NCBI RefSeq assembly: GCF_010550245.1
Contig: NZ_JAAGLU010000012.1
Coordinates: 1 to 64,000 of the forward strand
Source of the DNA: Streptomyces sp. SID12501
GTDB taxonomy: Bacteria > Actinomycetota > Actinomycetes > Streptomycetales > Streptomycetaceae
Reading direction: 5' to 3'
Length of the DNA stretch: 64,000 bases
Shown: positions 14,051 to 23,050 of the stretch, one piece after another
Numbering within the stretch: position 1 is the first letter of the stretch
Layout: every line of letters starts with the position of its first letter
Program-made: the position numbers and the translations under genes
The notes under the pieces: model-generated
What the model was told of the DNA's origin: nothing
Seen by the model: only the letters and a program-made list of their open reading frames with translations
The model's database searches: none

Positions 14051-15085
14051 GTGACCCCCGTCGAGCTCTCCCGTACCGTGCTGTGCGCGGTACGTCGTGC
14101 TGTCGACGCGGGAGAGCTGAGTGTCGCCGTCCCCGAACGTGCCGTCGTCGCCGCGCCAGGACCCGGTGGTTCCGGGGACTACGCCACGAACATCGCGCTG
14201 CAGCTGGCCAGGCCCGCCGGGCGCACCCCTCGCTACGTCGCCGAAGTGCTGCGCGAGCAGATCAGCGCCGCCCCCGGCGTCCGTGGCGTCGAGATCACCG
14301 GGCCCGGATTCCTCAACATCAGCCTCGACAGCGCCGCCCCCGCCGCCCTCGTACGCGAGATCCTCACCCAGGGCCTGCGCTACGGACACAGCGACGCCCT
14401 CGCCGGCCAGGTGCTGTCGGTACGGCTGCCCGTCGCGTACGAACCCCGGGCCGAAGTCGTCGCCGACGCGCTCGCACGCATCGTCGCCACCCAAGGCGCC
14501 CGCATTCATCTCCATCGAGGCACCGGTGAACAGGGCGAACAGGGTCACCAGGGTGAACAAGGTGGAATGGAGGTCGAGATCCTCGACCTCCGCACGCTTC
14601 CGCCCGCCCCCCGCGACCCCGCCACCCTTGGTCCCGACGCCGCCCGCTGGGCCCTCCTTCATCCCGCGCCGCACGACCGGCCCCGTATCGGCGCCGAGCA
14701 TCTGGTCCAGCGGGAGGGCAACCCCCTCTTCCGGGTGCGTTACGCCTACGCCCGTACCCGCGCCCTCGGTCGCAACGCCGCCGACCTCGGCTTCACCGCG
14801 TACGCCGGTGACCTCACCGACGTACCACCTTCGCTTCTTGCTTCCCTCGCCGACCACCCCCGCGTCCTCCTCGGCGCCGCCACCCATCGCGCCCCTGACC
14901 GGCTCGCCCGGCATCTCGTCACCCTTGCCGATGCCACGCTCGCCTTCCTTCCCACCGTGCTGCCGCTCGGCGACGAGAAACCCTCGGCCGCCCACCGGGC
15001 CCGGCTCGCGCTCGTCGAAGCCGCCGGGACGGTGCTGGCCGGCGGCCTGTCCCTGCTCGGTATCGACGCACCCGAATACCTTTGA
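14051..15085 (+). CDS. nrtL: ArgS-related anticodon-binding protein NrtL
   Basis: 344 residues from GTG 14051. The N-terminus resembles the arginyl-tRNA synthetase additional domain (NIALQLARPAGRTPRYVAEVLREQI, then GPGFLNISL), and the C-terminal 120 residues form a DALR-type all-helical anticodon-binding domain (LFRVRYAYARTRALGRNAADLG). The Rossmann catalytic core with HIGH and KMSKS is missing, so it cannot charge tRNA. Streptomyces genomes carry this ArgS-related protein beside lysA. A role in tRNA-Arg handling is inferred. lysA follows after 41 bases and is probably cotranscribed. Confidence 0.85.
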   Translation: MTPVELSRTVLCAVRRAVDAGELSVAVPERAVVAAPGPGGSGDYATNIALQLARPAGRTPRYVAEVLREQISAAPGVRGVEITGPGFLNISLDSAAPAALVREILTQGLRYGHSDALAGQVLSVRLPVAYEPRAEVVADALARIVATQGARIHLHRGTGEQGEQGHQGEQGGMEVEILDLRTLPPAPRDPATLGPDAARWALLHPAPHDRPRIGAEHLVQREGNPLFRVRYAYARTRALGRNAADLGFTAYAGDLTDVPPSLLASLADHPRVLLGAATHRAPDRLARHLVTLADATLAFLPTVLPLGDEKPSAAHRARLALVEAAGTVLAGGLSLLGIDAPEYL

Positions 15086-15126
15086 CATCGAAATACCTCT
15101 GACATCACCGAGGAAGCCGCACAGCC

Positions 15127-16518
15127 ATGAGCCGTTCCGCACACCCCGCCGGGCCCCGCCACGCCGATGTACTCCCCGAGGGGCACCCCTCCGCGCCGCC
15201 CGCCGACCTCAACCACCTGGACCGGAAGGTCTGGGCGTCGACCGTCACCCGTACGCCCGACGGGGTCGTCAGTGTCGGCGGGATCGAGGTGACCCGGCTC
15301 GCCGAGGAGTTCGGGACCCCCGCCTATCTCCTCGACGAAACCGACTTCCGTGAGCGGGCCCGGGCGTGGCGTACCGCCTTCGGGGACGACGCCGACGTCT
15401 TCTATGCCGGCAAGGCGTTCCTCTCGCGTGCCGTCGTGCGGTGGCTCCACGAGGAGGGGCTCAACCTTGATGTCTGTTCCGGGGGGGAGCTCACCACCGC
15501 CCTCTCCGGCGGTATGCCCGCCGACCGCATCGCCTTCCACGGCAACAACAAGTCCGTTGACGAGATCGAGACCGCCATTCGCGCCGGGGTCGGGCGGATC
15601 GTGCTCGACTCCTTCCAGGAGATCGTGCGCGTCGCGCACGTCGCACAGTCCCTCGGCAAGCGGCAGCGCGTGCAGATCCGTATCACCGTCGGGGTTGAAG
15701 CTCATACGCACGAGTTCATCGCTACCGCCCACGAGGACCAGAAGTTCGGTATTCCGCTTGCCGGTGGGCAGGCCGCCGAGGCCGTGCGGCGGGCGCTTCA
15801 GCTCGATGGGCTCGAGCTGATCGGTATTCACTCGCATATCGGGTCGCAGATCTTCGACATGTCGGGCTTCGAAGTCGCCGCGCATCGTGTTGTGGGGCTG
15901 CTCAAGGACATTCGTGACGAGCACGGGGTCGAACTGCCCGAGATCGACCTCGGGGGTGGGCTCGGTATCGCCTACACCAGCGACGACGACCCGCGCGAGC
16001 CGCACGAGATCGCCAAGGCGCTCAACGAGATCGTCGGCCGGGAGTGCGAGGGGGCCAAGCTCCGTACCCCCCGTATCTCCGTCGAGCCGGGGCGCGCCAT
16101 CGTCGGGCCCACCGCCTTCACCCTCTACGAGGTCGGCACCATCAAGCCGCTCGACGGGCTGCGTACGTACGTCTCCGTGGACGGCGGGATGTCCGACAAC
16201 ATCCGGACCGCGCTGTACGACGCCGAATACAGCGTCGCTCTCGTCTCCCGGACCTCCGAGGCGGCGCCCATGCTCGTGCGGGTCGTCGGCAAGCACTGCG
16301 AGAGTGGGGACATCGTCGTCAAGGACGCCTTCCTGCCCGCCGACCTGGCACCGGGTGACCTGATCGCGGTGCCGGCGACCGGTGCGTACTGCCGGTCCAT
16401 GGCCAGTAACTACAACCATGCGCTGCGCCCGCCTGTTGTCGCCGTACGCGAGGGGGAGGCCCGAGTGATCGTTCGGCGGGAGACCGAGGAGGATCTTCTC
16501 CGGCTCGACGTGGGGTGA
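15127..16518 (+). CDS. lysA: Diaminopimelate decarboxylase
   Basis: 463 residues. It catalyses the last step of lysine synthesis, decarboxylating meso-diaminopimelate with PLP. The alanine-racemase-like barrel carries the PLP lysine Lys96 in DVFYAGKAFL, with HGNNKS, GIHSHIGSQIFD and the glycine-rich phosphate loop DLGGGLGIAY. The C-terminal sheet domain has SVEPGRAIVGP and the substrate motif VKDAFLPADL, and GAYCRSMASNYN contains the cysteine that completes the partner active site in the dimer. Length is normal for the family. It leads the aspartate-family cluster lysA-hom-thrC-thrB. Confidence 0.96.
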   Translation: MSRSAHPAGPRHADVLPEGHPSAPPADLNHLDRKVWASTVTRTPDGVVSVGGIEVTRLAEEFGTPAYLLDETDFRERARAWRTAFGDDADVFYAGKAFLSRAVVRWLHEEGLNLDVCSGGELTTALSGGMPADRIAFHGNNKSVDEIETAIRAGVGRIVLDSFQEIVRVAHVAQSLGKRQRVQIRITVGVEAHTHEFIATAHEDQKFGIPLAGGQAAEAVRRALQLDGLELIGIHSHIGSQIFDMSGFEVAAHRVVGLLKDIRDEHGVELPEIDLGGGLGIAYTSDDDPREPHEIAKALNEIVGRECEGAKLRTPRISVEPGRAIVGPTAFTLYEVGTIKPLDGLRTYVSVDGGMSDNIRTALYDAEYSVALVSRTSEAAPMLVRVVGKHCESGDIVVKDAFLPADLAPGDLIAVPATGAYCRSMASNYNHALRPPVVAVREGEARVIVRRETEEDLLRLDVG

Positions 16519-16678
16519 CGTGGGGATGACGGCAGAATCGCGGAAGGCGGCGAAAGATCTCCTGTCTTCCGCCGCCCGGAAAACGAAATAGACATCTCAC
16601 GATCCGGACGATGGGTAGAAACTTCAGTCCGGTGAGTGAGACTTATGAACCGTAGACGGTATGAGGAAACGAGGTCCG

Positions 16679-17971
16679 ATGATGCGTACGCGTCCGCTGA
16701 AGGTGGCGCTGCTGGGCTGTGGGGTCGTCGGCTCAGAGGTGGCGCGCATCATGACGACGCACGCCGACGATCTCGCCGCGCGCATCGGTGCTCCCGTCGA
16801 ACTTGCCGGTGTCGCCGTGCGGCGGCCCTCCAAGGTGCGTGAAGGCATCGACCCCGCCCTCGTCACCACCGACGCCACCGCCCTCGTCAAACGCGGTGAC
16901 ATTGATGTGGTCGTCGAGGTCATCGGTGGTATCGAGCCCGCGCGCTCCCTCATCACCGCCGCCTTCGAGCACGGCGCGTCGGTCGTCTCCGCCAACAAGG
17001 CCCTCCTCGCCCAGGACGGCGCCGCGCTCCACGCCGCCGCCGGGGAGCACAACGCGGACCTCTACTACGAGGCCGCCGTCGCCGGTGCCATCCCGCTCAT
17101 CCGGCCGCTGCGCGAGTCCCTCGCCGGTGACAAGGTCAATCGGGTGCTCGGGATCGTCAACGGCACCACCAACTTCATCCTCGACAAGATGGACTCCACC
17201 GGCGCCGGGTATCAGGAGGCCCTCGACGAGGCCACCGCCCTCGGGTACGCCGAAGCCGACCCGACCGCCGACGTCGAGGGGTTCGACGCCGCGGCCAAGG
17301 CCGCCATCCTCGCCGGAATCGCCTTCCACACGCGCGTGCGTCTCGACGACGTCTACCGCGAGGGCATGACCGAGGTCACCGCCTCCGACTTCGCCTCCGC
17401 GAGGAACATGGGCTGCACCATCAAACTGCTCGCCATCTGCGAGCGGGCCGGGGACGGCCAGTCCGTCACCGCGCGTGTGCACCCGGCCATGATCCCGTTG
17501 ACGCACCCGCTCGCCTCCGTGCGCGGCGCCTACAACGCGGTGTTCGTCGAGTCCGACGCCTCCGGGCAGCTCATGTTCTACGGGCCCGGGGCCGGCGGTG
17601 CGCCGACGGCCTCCGCCGTGCTCGGTGACCTCGTCGCCGTGTGCCGCAACCGGCTCAGCGGGACGACCGGGCCGGGCGAGTCGGCGTACGCCGCGCTGCC
17701 CGTTTCGGGCATGGGCGATGTGGTCACTCGCTATCACATCAGCCTTGACGTCGCCGACAAACCGGGTGTTCTCGCCCAGGTGGCCACCGTGTTCGCCGAG
17801 CACGGTGTTTCCATCGATACGGTTCGGCAGACCGGCAAGGACGGCGAGGCCTCCCTTGTCGTCGTCACCCATCGTGCGTCCGACGCCGCCCTGGGCGGAA
17901 CGGTCGAGGCGTTGCGCAAGCTCGACACCGTGCGGGGTGTCGCAAGCATCATGCGGGTTGAAGGAGAGTAA
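16679..17971 (+). CDS. hom: Homoserine dehydrogenase
   Basis: 430 residues from ATG 16679 (ATG 16682 is equally possible; AACGAGG lies just upstream). It reduces aspartate semialdehyde to homoserine, the branch to threonine and methionine. Domains: NAD(P)-binding LKVALLGCGVVGSEVAR, catalytic region with SANKALLA, VNGTTNFIL and AEADPTADVEGFDAAAK, and a C-terminal ACT domain (ISLDVADKPGVLAQVATVF) that gives threonine feedback control in this class. thrC starts 6 bases after its stop, so the two are cotranscribed. Confidence 0.96.
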   Translation: MMRTRPLKVALLGCGVVGSEVARIMTTHADDLAARIGAPVELAGVAVRRPSKVREGIDPALVTTDATALVKRGDIDVVVEVIGGIEPARSLITAAFEHGASVVSANKALLAQDGAALHAAAGEHNADLYYEAAVAGAIPLIRPLRESLAGDKVNRVLGIVNGTTNFILDKMDSTGAGYQEALDEATALGYAEADPTADVEGFDAAAKAAILAGIAFHTRVRLDDVYREGMTEVTASDFASARNMGCTIKLLAICERAGDGQSVTARVHPAMIPLTHPLASVRGAYNAVFVESDASGQLMFYGPGAGGAPTASAVLGDLVAVCRNRLSGTTGPGESAYAALPVSGMGDVVTRYHISLDVADKPGVLAQVATVFAEHGVSIDTVRQTGKDGEASLVVVTHRASDAALGGTVEALRKLDTVRGVASIMRVEGE

Positions 17972-17977
17972 CCAGCA

Positions 17978-19036
17978 ATGACCCACCAGTGGCGCGGAAT
18001 CATCGAGGAGTACCGGGACCGGCTGCCCGTCTCCGACAGCACGCCTGTCGTGACGCTCAGGGAGGGCGGCACGCCCCTCGTCCCCGCGCAGGTGCTCTCC
18101 GAGCGCACGGGCTGCGAGGTCCACCTCAAGGTGGAGGGCGCGAACCCGACCGGGTCCTTCAAGGACCGCGGTATGACCATGGCCATCTCCCGGGCGAAGG
18201 AGGAGGGCGCGAAGGCGGTCATCTGTGCCTCCACGGGCAACACGTCTGCCTCCGCGGCCGCTTACGCCGTGCGCGCGGGTATGGTCTCGGCCGTTCTCGT
18301 ACCGAAGGGCAAGATCGCCCTCGGCAAGATGGGGCAGGCGCTGATCCACGGCGCCAAGATCCTCCAGGTCGACGGCAACTTCGACGACTGCCTCACCCTC
18401 GCCCGCTCGCTGAGCGACAACTACCCTGTGGCGCTGGTGAATTCGGTCAACCCGGTGCGTATCGAAGGGCAGAAGACGGCCGCCTTCGAGATCGTCGACA
18501 TGCTCGGCGACGCGCCCGACATCCACGTCCTGCCGGTCGGCAACGCGGGCAACATCACCGCGTACTGGAAGGGCTACACCGAGTACGCCGTCGACGGCAT
18601 CGCCCGGCGCACCCCGCGCATGTGGGGGTTCCAGGCGGCCGGCAGTGCCCCGATCGTGCGCGGCGAGATCGTCAAGGACCCCTCGACGCTCGCCACCGCG
18701 ATCCGCATCGGCAACCCGGCCTCCTGGAAGCAGGCGCTGGCCGCGCGTGACGAGTCGGGCGGTTTCATCGACGAGGTGACGGACCGTGAGATCCTGCGCG
18801 CCTACCGGCTGTTGGCCGCACAGGAGGGTGTTTTCGTCGAGCCGGCGTCCGCCGCTTCCGTCGCCGGTCTGCTGAAGGCGGCCGAGCAGGGCAAGGTCGA
18901 CCCGGGCCAGACCATCGTCTGCACCGTCACCGGCAACGGCCTGAAGGACCCGGGCTGGGCCACCGAGGGCGCACCGAAGCCGGTCGTCGTCCCGGTGGAC
19001 GCCGCGACCGCCGCCGAGCGACTCGGACTCGCGTAG
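17978..19036 (+). CDS. thrC: Threonine synthase
   Basis: 352 residues. It converts O-phosphohomoserine to threonine using PLP. It belongs to the short class-I type found in actinobacteria. The PLP lysine is Lys62 in NPTGSFKDRGM, the serine loop is ASTGNTSASAAAYA, the phosphate-binding loop is PVGNAGNITAYWKGY, and the C-terminal TVTGNGLKDP is conserved. It directly follows hom. Two hairpins follow it, so thrB may be less tightly coupled. Confidence 0.96.
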   Translation: MTHQWRGIIEEYRDRLPVSDSTPVVTLREGGTPLVPAQVLSERTGCEVHLKVEGANPTGSFKDRGMTMAISRAKEEGAKAVICASTGNTSASAAAYAVRAGMVSAVLVPKGKIALGKMGQALIHGAKILQVDGNFDDCLTLARSLSDNYPVALVNSVNPVRIEGQKTAAFEIVDMLGDAPDIHVLPVGNAGNITAYWKGYTEYAVDGIARRTPRMWGFQAAGSAPIVRGEIVKDPSTLATAIRIGNPASWKQALAARDESGGFIDEVTDREILRAYRLLAAQEGVFVEPASAASVAGLLKAAEQGKVDPGQTIVCTVTGNGLKDPGWATEGAPKPVVVPVDAATAAERLGLA

Positions 19037-19086
19037 ACCGGGTACTGATCGCCTAACCGGGGTACTCCCTACGGAGTCCCTACGGC

Positions 19087-19134
19087 GGGTGCACAGGGGG
19101 CTTACGACACGCATCGTGCGCCTCCTGTGCGCCC
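19087..19134 (+). terminator. Hairpin after thrC
   Basis: GGGTGCACAGG pairs with CCTGTGCGCCC (one G-T pair) around a 26-base loop. It lies in the 310-bp gap between thrC and thrB. Confidence 0.5.
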
Positions 19135-19228
19135 TATGTCGCCACAGAACCTTCCTTCGATAAGCTGGGGTGAACCCGCCCGCCGCATATGCCTCCGCGC
19201 GTATGGCGCGGCGCCGCGTTGCCCCAGC

Positions 19229-19266
19229 GGCCCTGAGGGTCTCCCTGCAGGCCCTCAGCCGTTTTT
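19229..19266 (+). terminator. Rho-independent-like terminator upstream of thrB
   Basis: CTGAGGG (19233) pairs with CCCTCAG (ending 19258), followed by CCGTTTTTC. It stands about 80 bases before the thrB start, so it may end hom-thrC transcription or attenuate thrB. Confidence 0.55.
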
Positions 19267-19346
19267 CAGTAGCCGTTCTCCAGTGTCGTATCGCATGTCA
19301 TCGAATGTCTTCGACGAAATCGCAGCTCAAGGAGAGTCATCGAGCG

Positions 19347-20276
19347 ATGGCCGGTCCAGCGTTCCGAGCCGCCGCCGTCCGGGTGCGCGTCCCCGCCACC
19401 AGCGCCAATCTCGGTCCGGGCTTCGACGCCCTGGGCCTGTCGCTGGCGTTGTACGACGACGTGGTCGTCCGGGTGGCCGACTCCGGGTTGCACATCGACA
19501 TCGCGGGTGAGGGCAGCGAGACCCTCCCACGCGACGAGAACCACCTCCTCGTACGGTCTCTGCGCACCGCCTTCGACCTGCTCGGCGGACAGCCGCGCGG
19601 CCTCGAGATCGTGTGCGCCAACCGCATTCCGCACGGGCGGGGACTCGGGTCCTCCTCGGCCGCCATCTGCGCCGGCATCGTCGCGGCGCGGGCCGTCACC
19701 ATAGGTGGCGACAGCCGCCTCGACGACGAAGCCCTGCTCGAACTCGCCACCGAGATCGAGGGACACCCCGACAACGTGGCCGCCTGTCTCCTCGGTGGGT
19801 TCACGCTCTCCTGGATGGAGGCCGGAGCCGCCCGGGCGATCAGGATGGAACCCGCAGGCTCCGTCGTTCCGGTGGTGTTCGTGCCCGGGAACGCGGTGCT
19901 CACGGAGACAGCGCGCGGCCTCCTGCCGCGCACCGTCCCGCATGTCGACGCCGCGGCCAACGCGGGGCGTGCCGCCCTGCTCGTCGAGGCTCTGACCAGG
20001 CGTCCCGAGCTGTTGCTGCCGGCCACCGAGGACCGGCTGCACCAGGACTACCGCGCCCCGGCCATGCCGGAGAGCGCGGCGCTGGTGGAGCGGCTGCGGG
20101 CCGACGGCATCCCCGCGGTGATCTCCGGCGCGGGACCCACGGTCCTGGCGCTGGCCGACGAGGCGACCGCCGACAAGGTCTCCCGACTGGCGGGCGACGG
20201 CTGGGCCGCCAACCGGCTCGGACTCGACGCCCGGGGAGCGAGCGTTCTGCCGCTCGCGGCCCCCGGAGAGAGTTAG
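19347..20276 (+). CDS. thrB: Homoserine kinase
   Basis: 309 residues from ATG 19347, preceded by AAGGAGA. A GHMP kinase that phosphorylates homoserine for ThrC. Motifs: VRVPATSANLGPGFDALG at the start, the ATP-binding PHGRGLGSSSAAICAGIVAA, GHPDNVAACLLGGF, and C-terminal ISGAGPTVLAL. A longer frame to 19170 is open but lacks family similarity. It sits 310 bases after thrC, with two hairpins between. Confidence 0.95.
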   Translation: MAGPAFRAAAVRVRVPATSANLGPGFDALGLSLALYDDVVVRVADSGLHIDIAGEGSETLPRDENHLLVRSLRTAFDLLGGQPRGLEIVCANRIPHGRGLGSSSAAICAGIVAARAVTIGGDSRLDDEALLELATEIEGHPDNVAACLLGGFTLSWMEAGAARAIRMEPAGSVVPVVFVPGNAVLTETARGLLPRTVPHVDAAANAGRAALLVEALTRRPELLLPATEDRLHQDYRAPAMPESAALVERLRADGIPAVISGAGPTVLALADEATADKVSRLAGDGWAANRLGLDARGASVLPLAAPGES

Positions 20277-20821
20277 GCGACGACATCAACGGGGCACGCA
20301 CCAGGGGACTTACGACATCCGGCGTTGTCGCGTTCGGCGCCGCATCCGACAGCGCGTGCGGCGCCGTATCCGGCGCATCGGCATTCAACGCTGCCACATT
20401 CAACGCTGCGACATTCAACTACATACGGTTGCCGGATTTGGAGAGGGGGAATGTTTGTTGGATCCGGTAGTGTTAACCTCAAGTCTGCACCCGACCCCAC
20501 CATGGCGAGGTGCTTTTTGTCCCCGTCCGGGACAGACTTTCTTCCGGGAGCCCCCCAAGCCACTGTGTGTTTCATGCGGCGTTCGTTTCGTCGTGTGCAG
20601 GCGCTGAGCGGCATTCAGGGCACGCTCCGGAACCGGTGTGACCAAGCCACCTGACACAGAACTCAGTGTCACGGCTTTGGGAAACGCCATCACCAGAACC
20701 TCTTCCGCCGCTTCGGCGGACCACCGCCCCGGCACGGTCCACTCATGAAGGACCGCAGCCGGACAGCAAAACCGGTCGCCGTGCCAGACAGGCCGACGTC
20801 CGCTCCAGGGAAGGACCCTTC
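20277..20821 (+). promoter_or_regulatory. Long non-coding leader of rho
   Basis: 545 bases separate thrB and rho with no credible gene. TAGTGTTAAC near 20468-20477 could belong to a promoter, but no convincing -35 box accompanies it. A short stem CCGCCGC-TT-CGGCGG occurs near 20702. Long rho leaders elsewhere are Rho-autoregulated; that is inference here. Confidence 0.4.
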
Positions 20822-22900
20822 GTGAGCGACACCACCGATCTGATGGGCGCACGTGTCGAGGAGACCGCTGCGGCGCCCTCCACGGACGCCTCCGCGCCTG
20901 CCACGGGTGCCGGCTCCCGGCGGCGCCGCGGTACCGGCCTCGACGGCATGGTGCTGGCCGAGCTGCAGCAGGTCGCATCCGGCCTCGGTATCAAGGGCAC
21001 CGCGCGGATGCGCAAGAGCCAGCTGATCGAGGTCATCAAGGAGGCGCAGGCCGGGGGCGGGACCCCCAAGGCCGCCGCTGCCCCCGCCGGGGACGCCGCC
21101 GAGACCAAGCCCAGGCGCCGCGCCACCTCCAAGGCCCGTACGGGCGAGGACGCCGCGCCCGCCGCCGCCGAGAAGAAGGCGGCCGTGCAGGTCGTCGAGG
21201 CGCCCGCCGAGAAGGCCGTCGCCCAGCAGCAGATCGAGATCCCCGGCCAGCCCGCCAGCGAAGACGCCCCGGCCGAGCGCCGTCGGCGTCGCGCCACAGC
21301 CGAGGCCGGCAGCCCCGAGACGATCGTCGCCGAGGCGCAGAGCGAGTCGAAGGCCGAGACGCAGGCCGGCGATGCCGACGCCGACGGCCGCCAGGGCCGC
21401 CGCGACCGCCGGGACCGCGGCGACCGCGGCCGGGACCGCGACCGCCGGGGCAACAAGACCGACGAGCAGCAGGGCGCCGCCCAGCAGCGCGGGACCCAGC
21501 AGAGCCAGCAAGGCCAGCAGGGTCAGCAGCCGGCCGGTGGCCGTCAGGACCGCCAGGACCGCGCCGAGCGCCAGGACCGTCCCGAGCGCCAGGACCGTCA
21601 GGACCGCCAGCAGCGCGACACCGGTCCACGCGACAACGGGCCGCAGGACGACGACGACTTCGACGGCGGCCGTCGCGGCCGTCGCGGCCGCTACCGCGAC
21701 CGCCGGGGCCGTCGTGGGCGCGAGGAGTTCGGCCCGAACGAGCCGCAGGTCGCCGACGACGACGTCCTGATCCCCGTCGCGGGCATCCTGGACATCCTCG
21801 ACAACTACGCCTTCATCCGCACGTCGGGCTACCTGCCGGGCCCCAACGACGTGTACGTCTCCCTCGCCCAGGTCCGCAAGAACGGCCTCCGCAAGGGCGA
21901 CCACGTCACCGGCGCGGTCCGTCAGCCGAAGGACGGCGAGCGCCGCGAGAAGTTCAACGCGCTGGTCCGTCTCGACTCCGCGAACGGCATGGCCGCCGAA
22001 TCGGGCCGTGGCCGCCCGGAGTTCAACAAGCTGACGCCGCTGTACCCGCAGGACCGCCTCCGTCTGGAGACGGACCCGGGCATCCTCACCACCCGCATCA
22101 TCGACCTCGTCGCGCCGATCGGTAAGGGCCAGCGCGGTCTGATCGTGGCCCCGCCGAAGACCGGCAAGACCATGATCCTGCAGGCGATCGCCAACGCGAT
22201 CACCATCAACAACCCCGAGTGCCACCTGATGGTCGTCCTGGTCGACGAGCGTCCGGAAGAGGTCACCGACATGCAGCGGTCGGTGAAGGGCGAGGTCATC
22301 TCCTCGACCTTCGACCGCCCGGCCGAGGACCACACCACGGTCGCCGAGCTGGCCATCGAGCGCGCCAAGCGCCTGGTGGAACTGGGCCACGACGTCGTCG
22401 TACTCCTGGACTCGATCACGCGTCTGGGCCGTGCGTACAACCTCGCCGCCCCGGCCTCCGGCCGCATCCTGTCCGGTGGTGTCGACTCGACCGCCCTGTA
22501 CCCGCCGAAGCGCTTCTTCGGTGCGGCCCGCAACATCGAGGACGGCGGCTCGCTGACCATCCTCGCCACCGCGCTGGTGGACACCGGGTCCCGCATGGAC
22601 GAGGTCATCTTCGAGGAGTTCAAGGGCACCGGCAACGCCGAGCTCAAGCTCGACCGGAAGCTCGCCGACAAGCGCATCTTCCCGGCGGTGGACGTCGACG
22701 CGTCCGGTACCCGTAAGGAAGAGATCCTGCTCGGCAGCGACGAGCTCGCCGTCACCTGGAAGCTGCGCCGGGTGCTGCACGCGCTCGACCAGCAGCAGGC
22801 GATCGAGCTGCTTCTCGACAAAATGAAGCAGACGAAGTCGAACGCCGAGTTCCTGCTCCAGATCCAGAAGACGACGCCGGGCGGCAACAACAACGACTGA
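20822..22900 (+). CDS. rho: Transcription termination factor Rho
   Basis: 692 residues from GTG 20822, with GGGAAGGA upstream. It is a hexameric RNA helicase that ends transcription. Order: N-terminal helical domain (GLDGMVLAELQQVASGLGIKG, then MRKSQLIEVI), a long actinobacterial insertion (about 70-305) rich in Arg, Gln, Asp and Gly with many RQDR-like repeats, then the RNA-binding cold-shock fold (ILDILDNYAFIRTSGYLPG), Walker A APPKTGKT, Walker B VVVLLDSITRLGRAYN, and Q/R-loops near GALVDTGSRMDE-type sequence. The insertion doubles the size of E. coli Rho and binds RNA in related species. It is probably prone to phase behaviour given its composition, which is inference. Confidence 0.97.
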   Translation: MSDTTDLMGARVEETAAAPSTDASAPATGAGSRRRRGTGLDGMVLAELQQVASGLGIKGTARMRKSQLIEVIKEAQAGGGTPKAAAAPAGDAAETKPRRRATSKARTGEDAAPAAAEKKAAVQVVEAPAEKAVAQQQIEIPGQPASEDAPAERRRRRATAEAGSPETIVAEAQSESKAETQAGDADADGRQGRRDRRDRGDRGRDRDRRGNKTDEQQGAAQQRGTQQSQQGQQGQQPAGGRQDRQDRAERQDRPERQDRQDRQQRDTGPRDNGPQDDDDFDGGRRGRRGRYRDRRGRRGREEFGPNEPQVADDDVLIPVAGILDILDNYAFIRTSGYLPGPNDVYVSLAQVRKNGLRKGDHVTGAVRQPKDGERREKFNALVRLDSANGMAAESGRGRPEFNKLTPLYPQDRLRLETDPGILTTRIIDLVAPIGKGQRGLIVAPPKTGKTMILQAIANAITINNPECHLMVVLVDERPEEVTDMQRSVKGEVISSTFDRPAEDHTTVAELAIERAKRLVELGHDVVVLLDSITRLGRAYNLAAPASGRILSGGVDSTALYPPKRFFGAARNIEDGGSLTILATALVDTGSRMDEVIFEEFKGTGNAELKLDRKLADKRIFPAVDVDASGTRKEEILLGSDELAVTWKLRRVLHALDQQQAIELLLDKMKQTKSNAEFLLQIQKTTPGGNNND

Positions 22901-22927
22901 CGGTCGGTAAACGGTCGGCAAGCAGTT

Positions 22928-22967
22928 CCCAAAGGGCCATCCTCTGTTATGAGGGTGGCCCTTTGGG
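22928..22967 (+). terminator. Terminator after rho
   Basis: CCCAAAGGGCCA pairs perfectly with TGGCCCTTTGGG around a 16-base loop. Confidence 0.8.
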
Positions 22968-23050
22968 GTGTATGGGACAGGTGTAGGATCGCGCTCTTCG
23001 GGCCGATTCTCGTGGTGTGCCCGAACTGACGATCCCTAGGGGGGACTTGA

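Noticed and set aside
15086..16678. Lysine or threonine-type riboswitch near lysA or hom
   Set aside because: Gaps are 41 and 160 bases, with only a small hairpin before hom. No conserved aptamer core was seen.
16733..19114. A 793-codon minus-strand open frame across hom and thrC
   Set aside because: Antisense to two clear biosynthetic genes. High-GC third positions keep it open.
20690..22921. A 743-codon minus-strand frame over rho
   Set aside because: Exact shadow of the Rho insertion domain, with leucine-alanine low complexity and no family motif.
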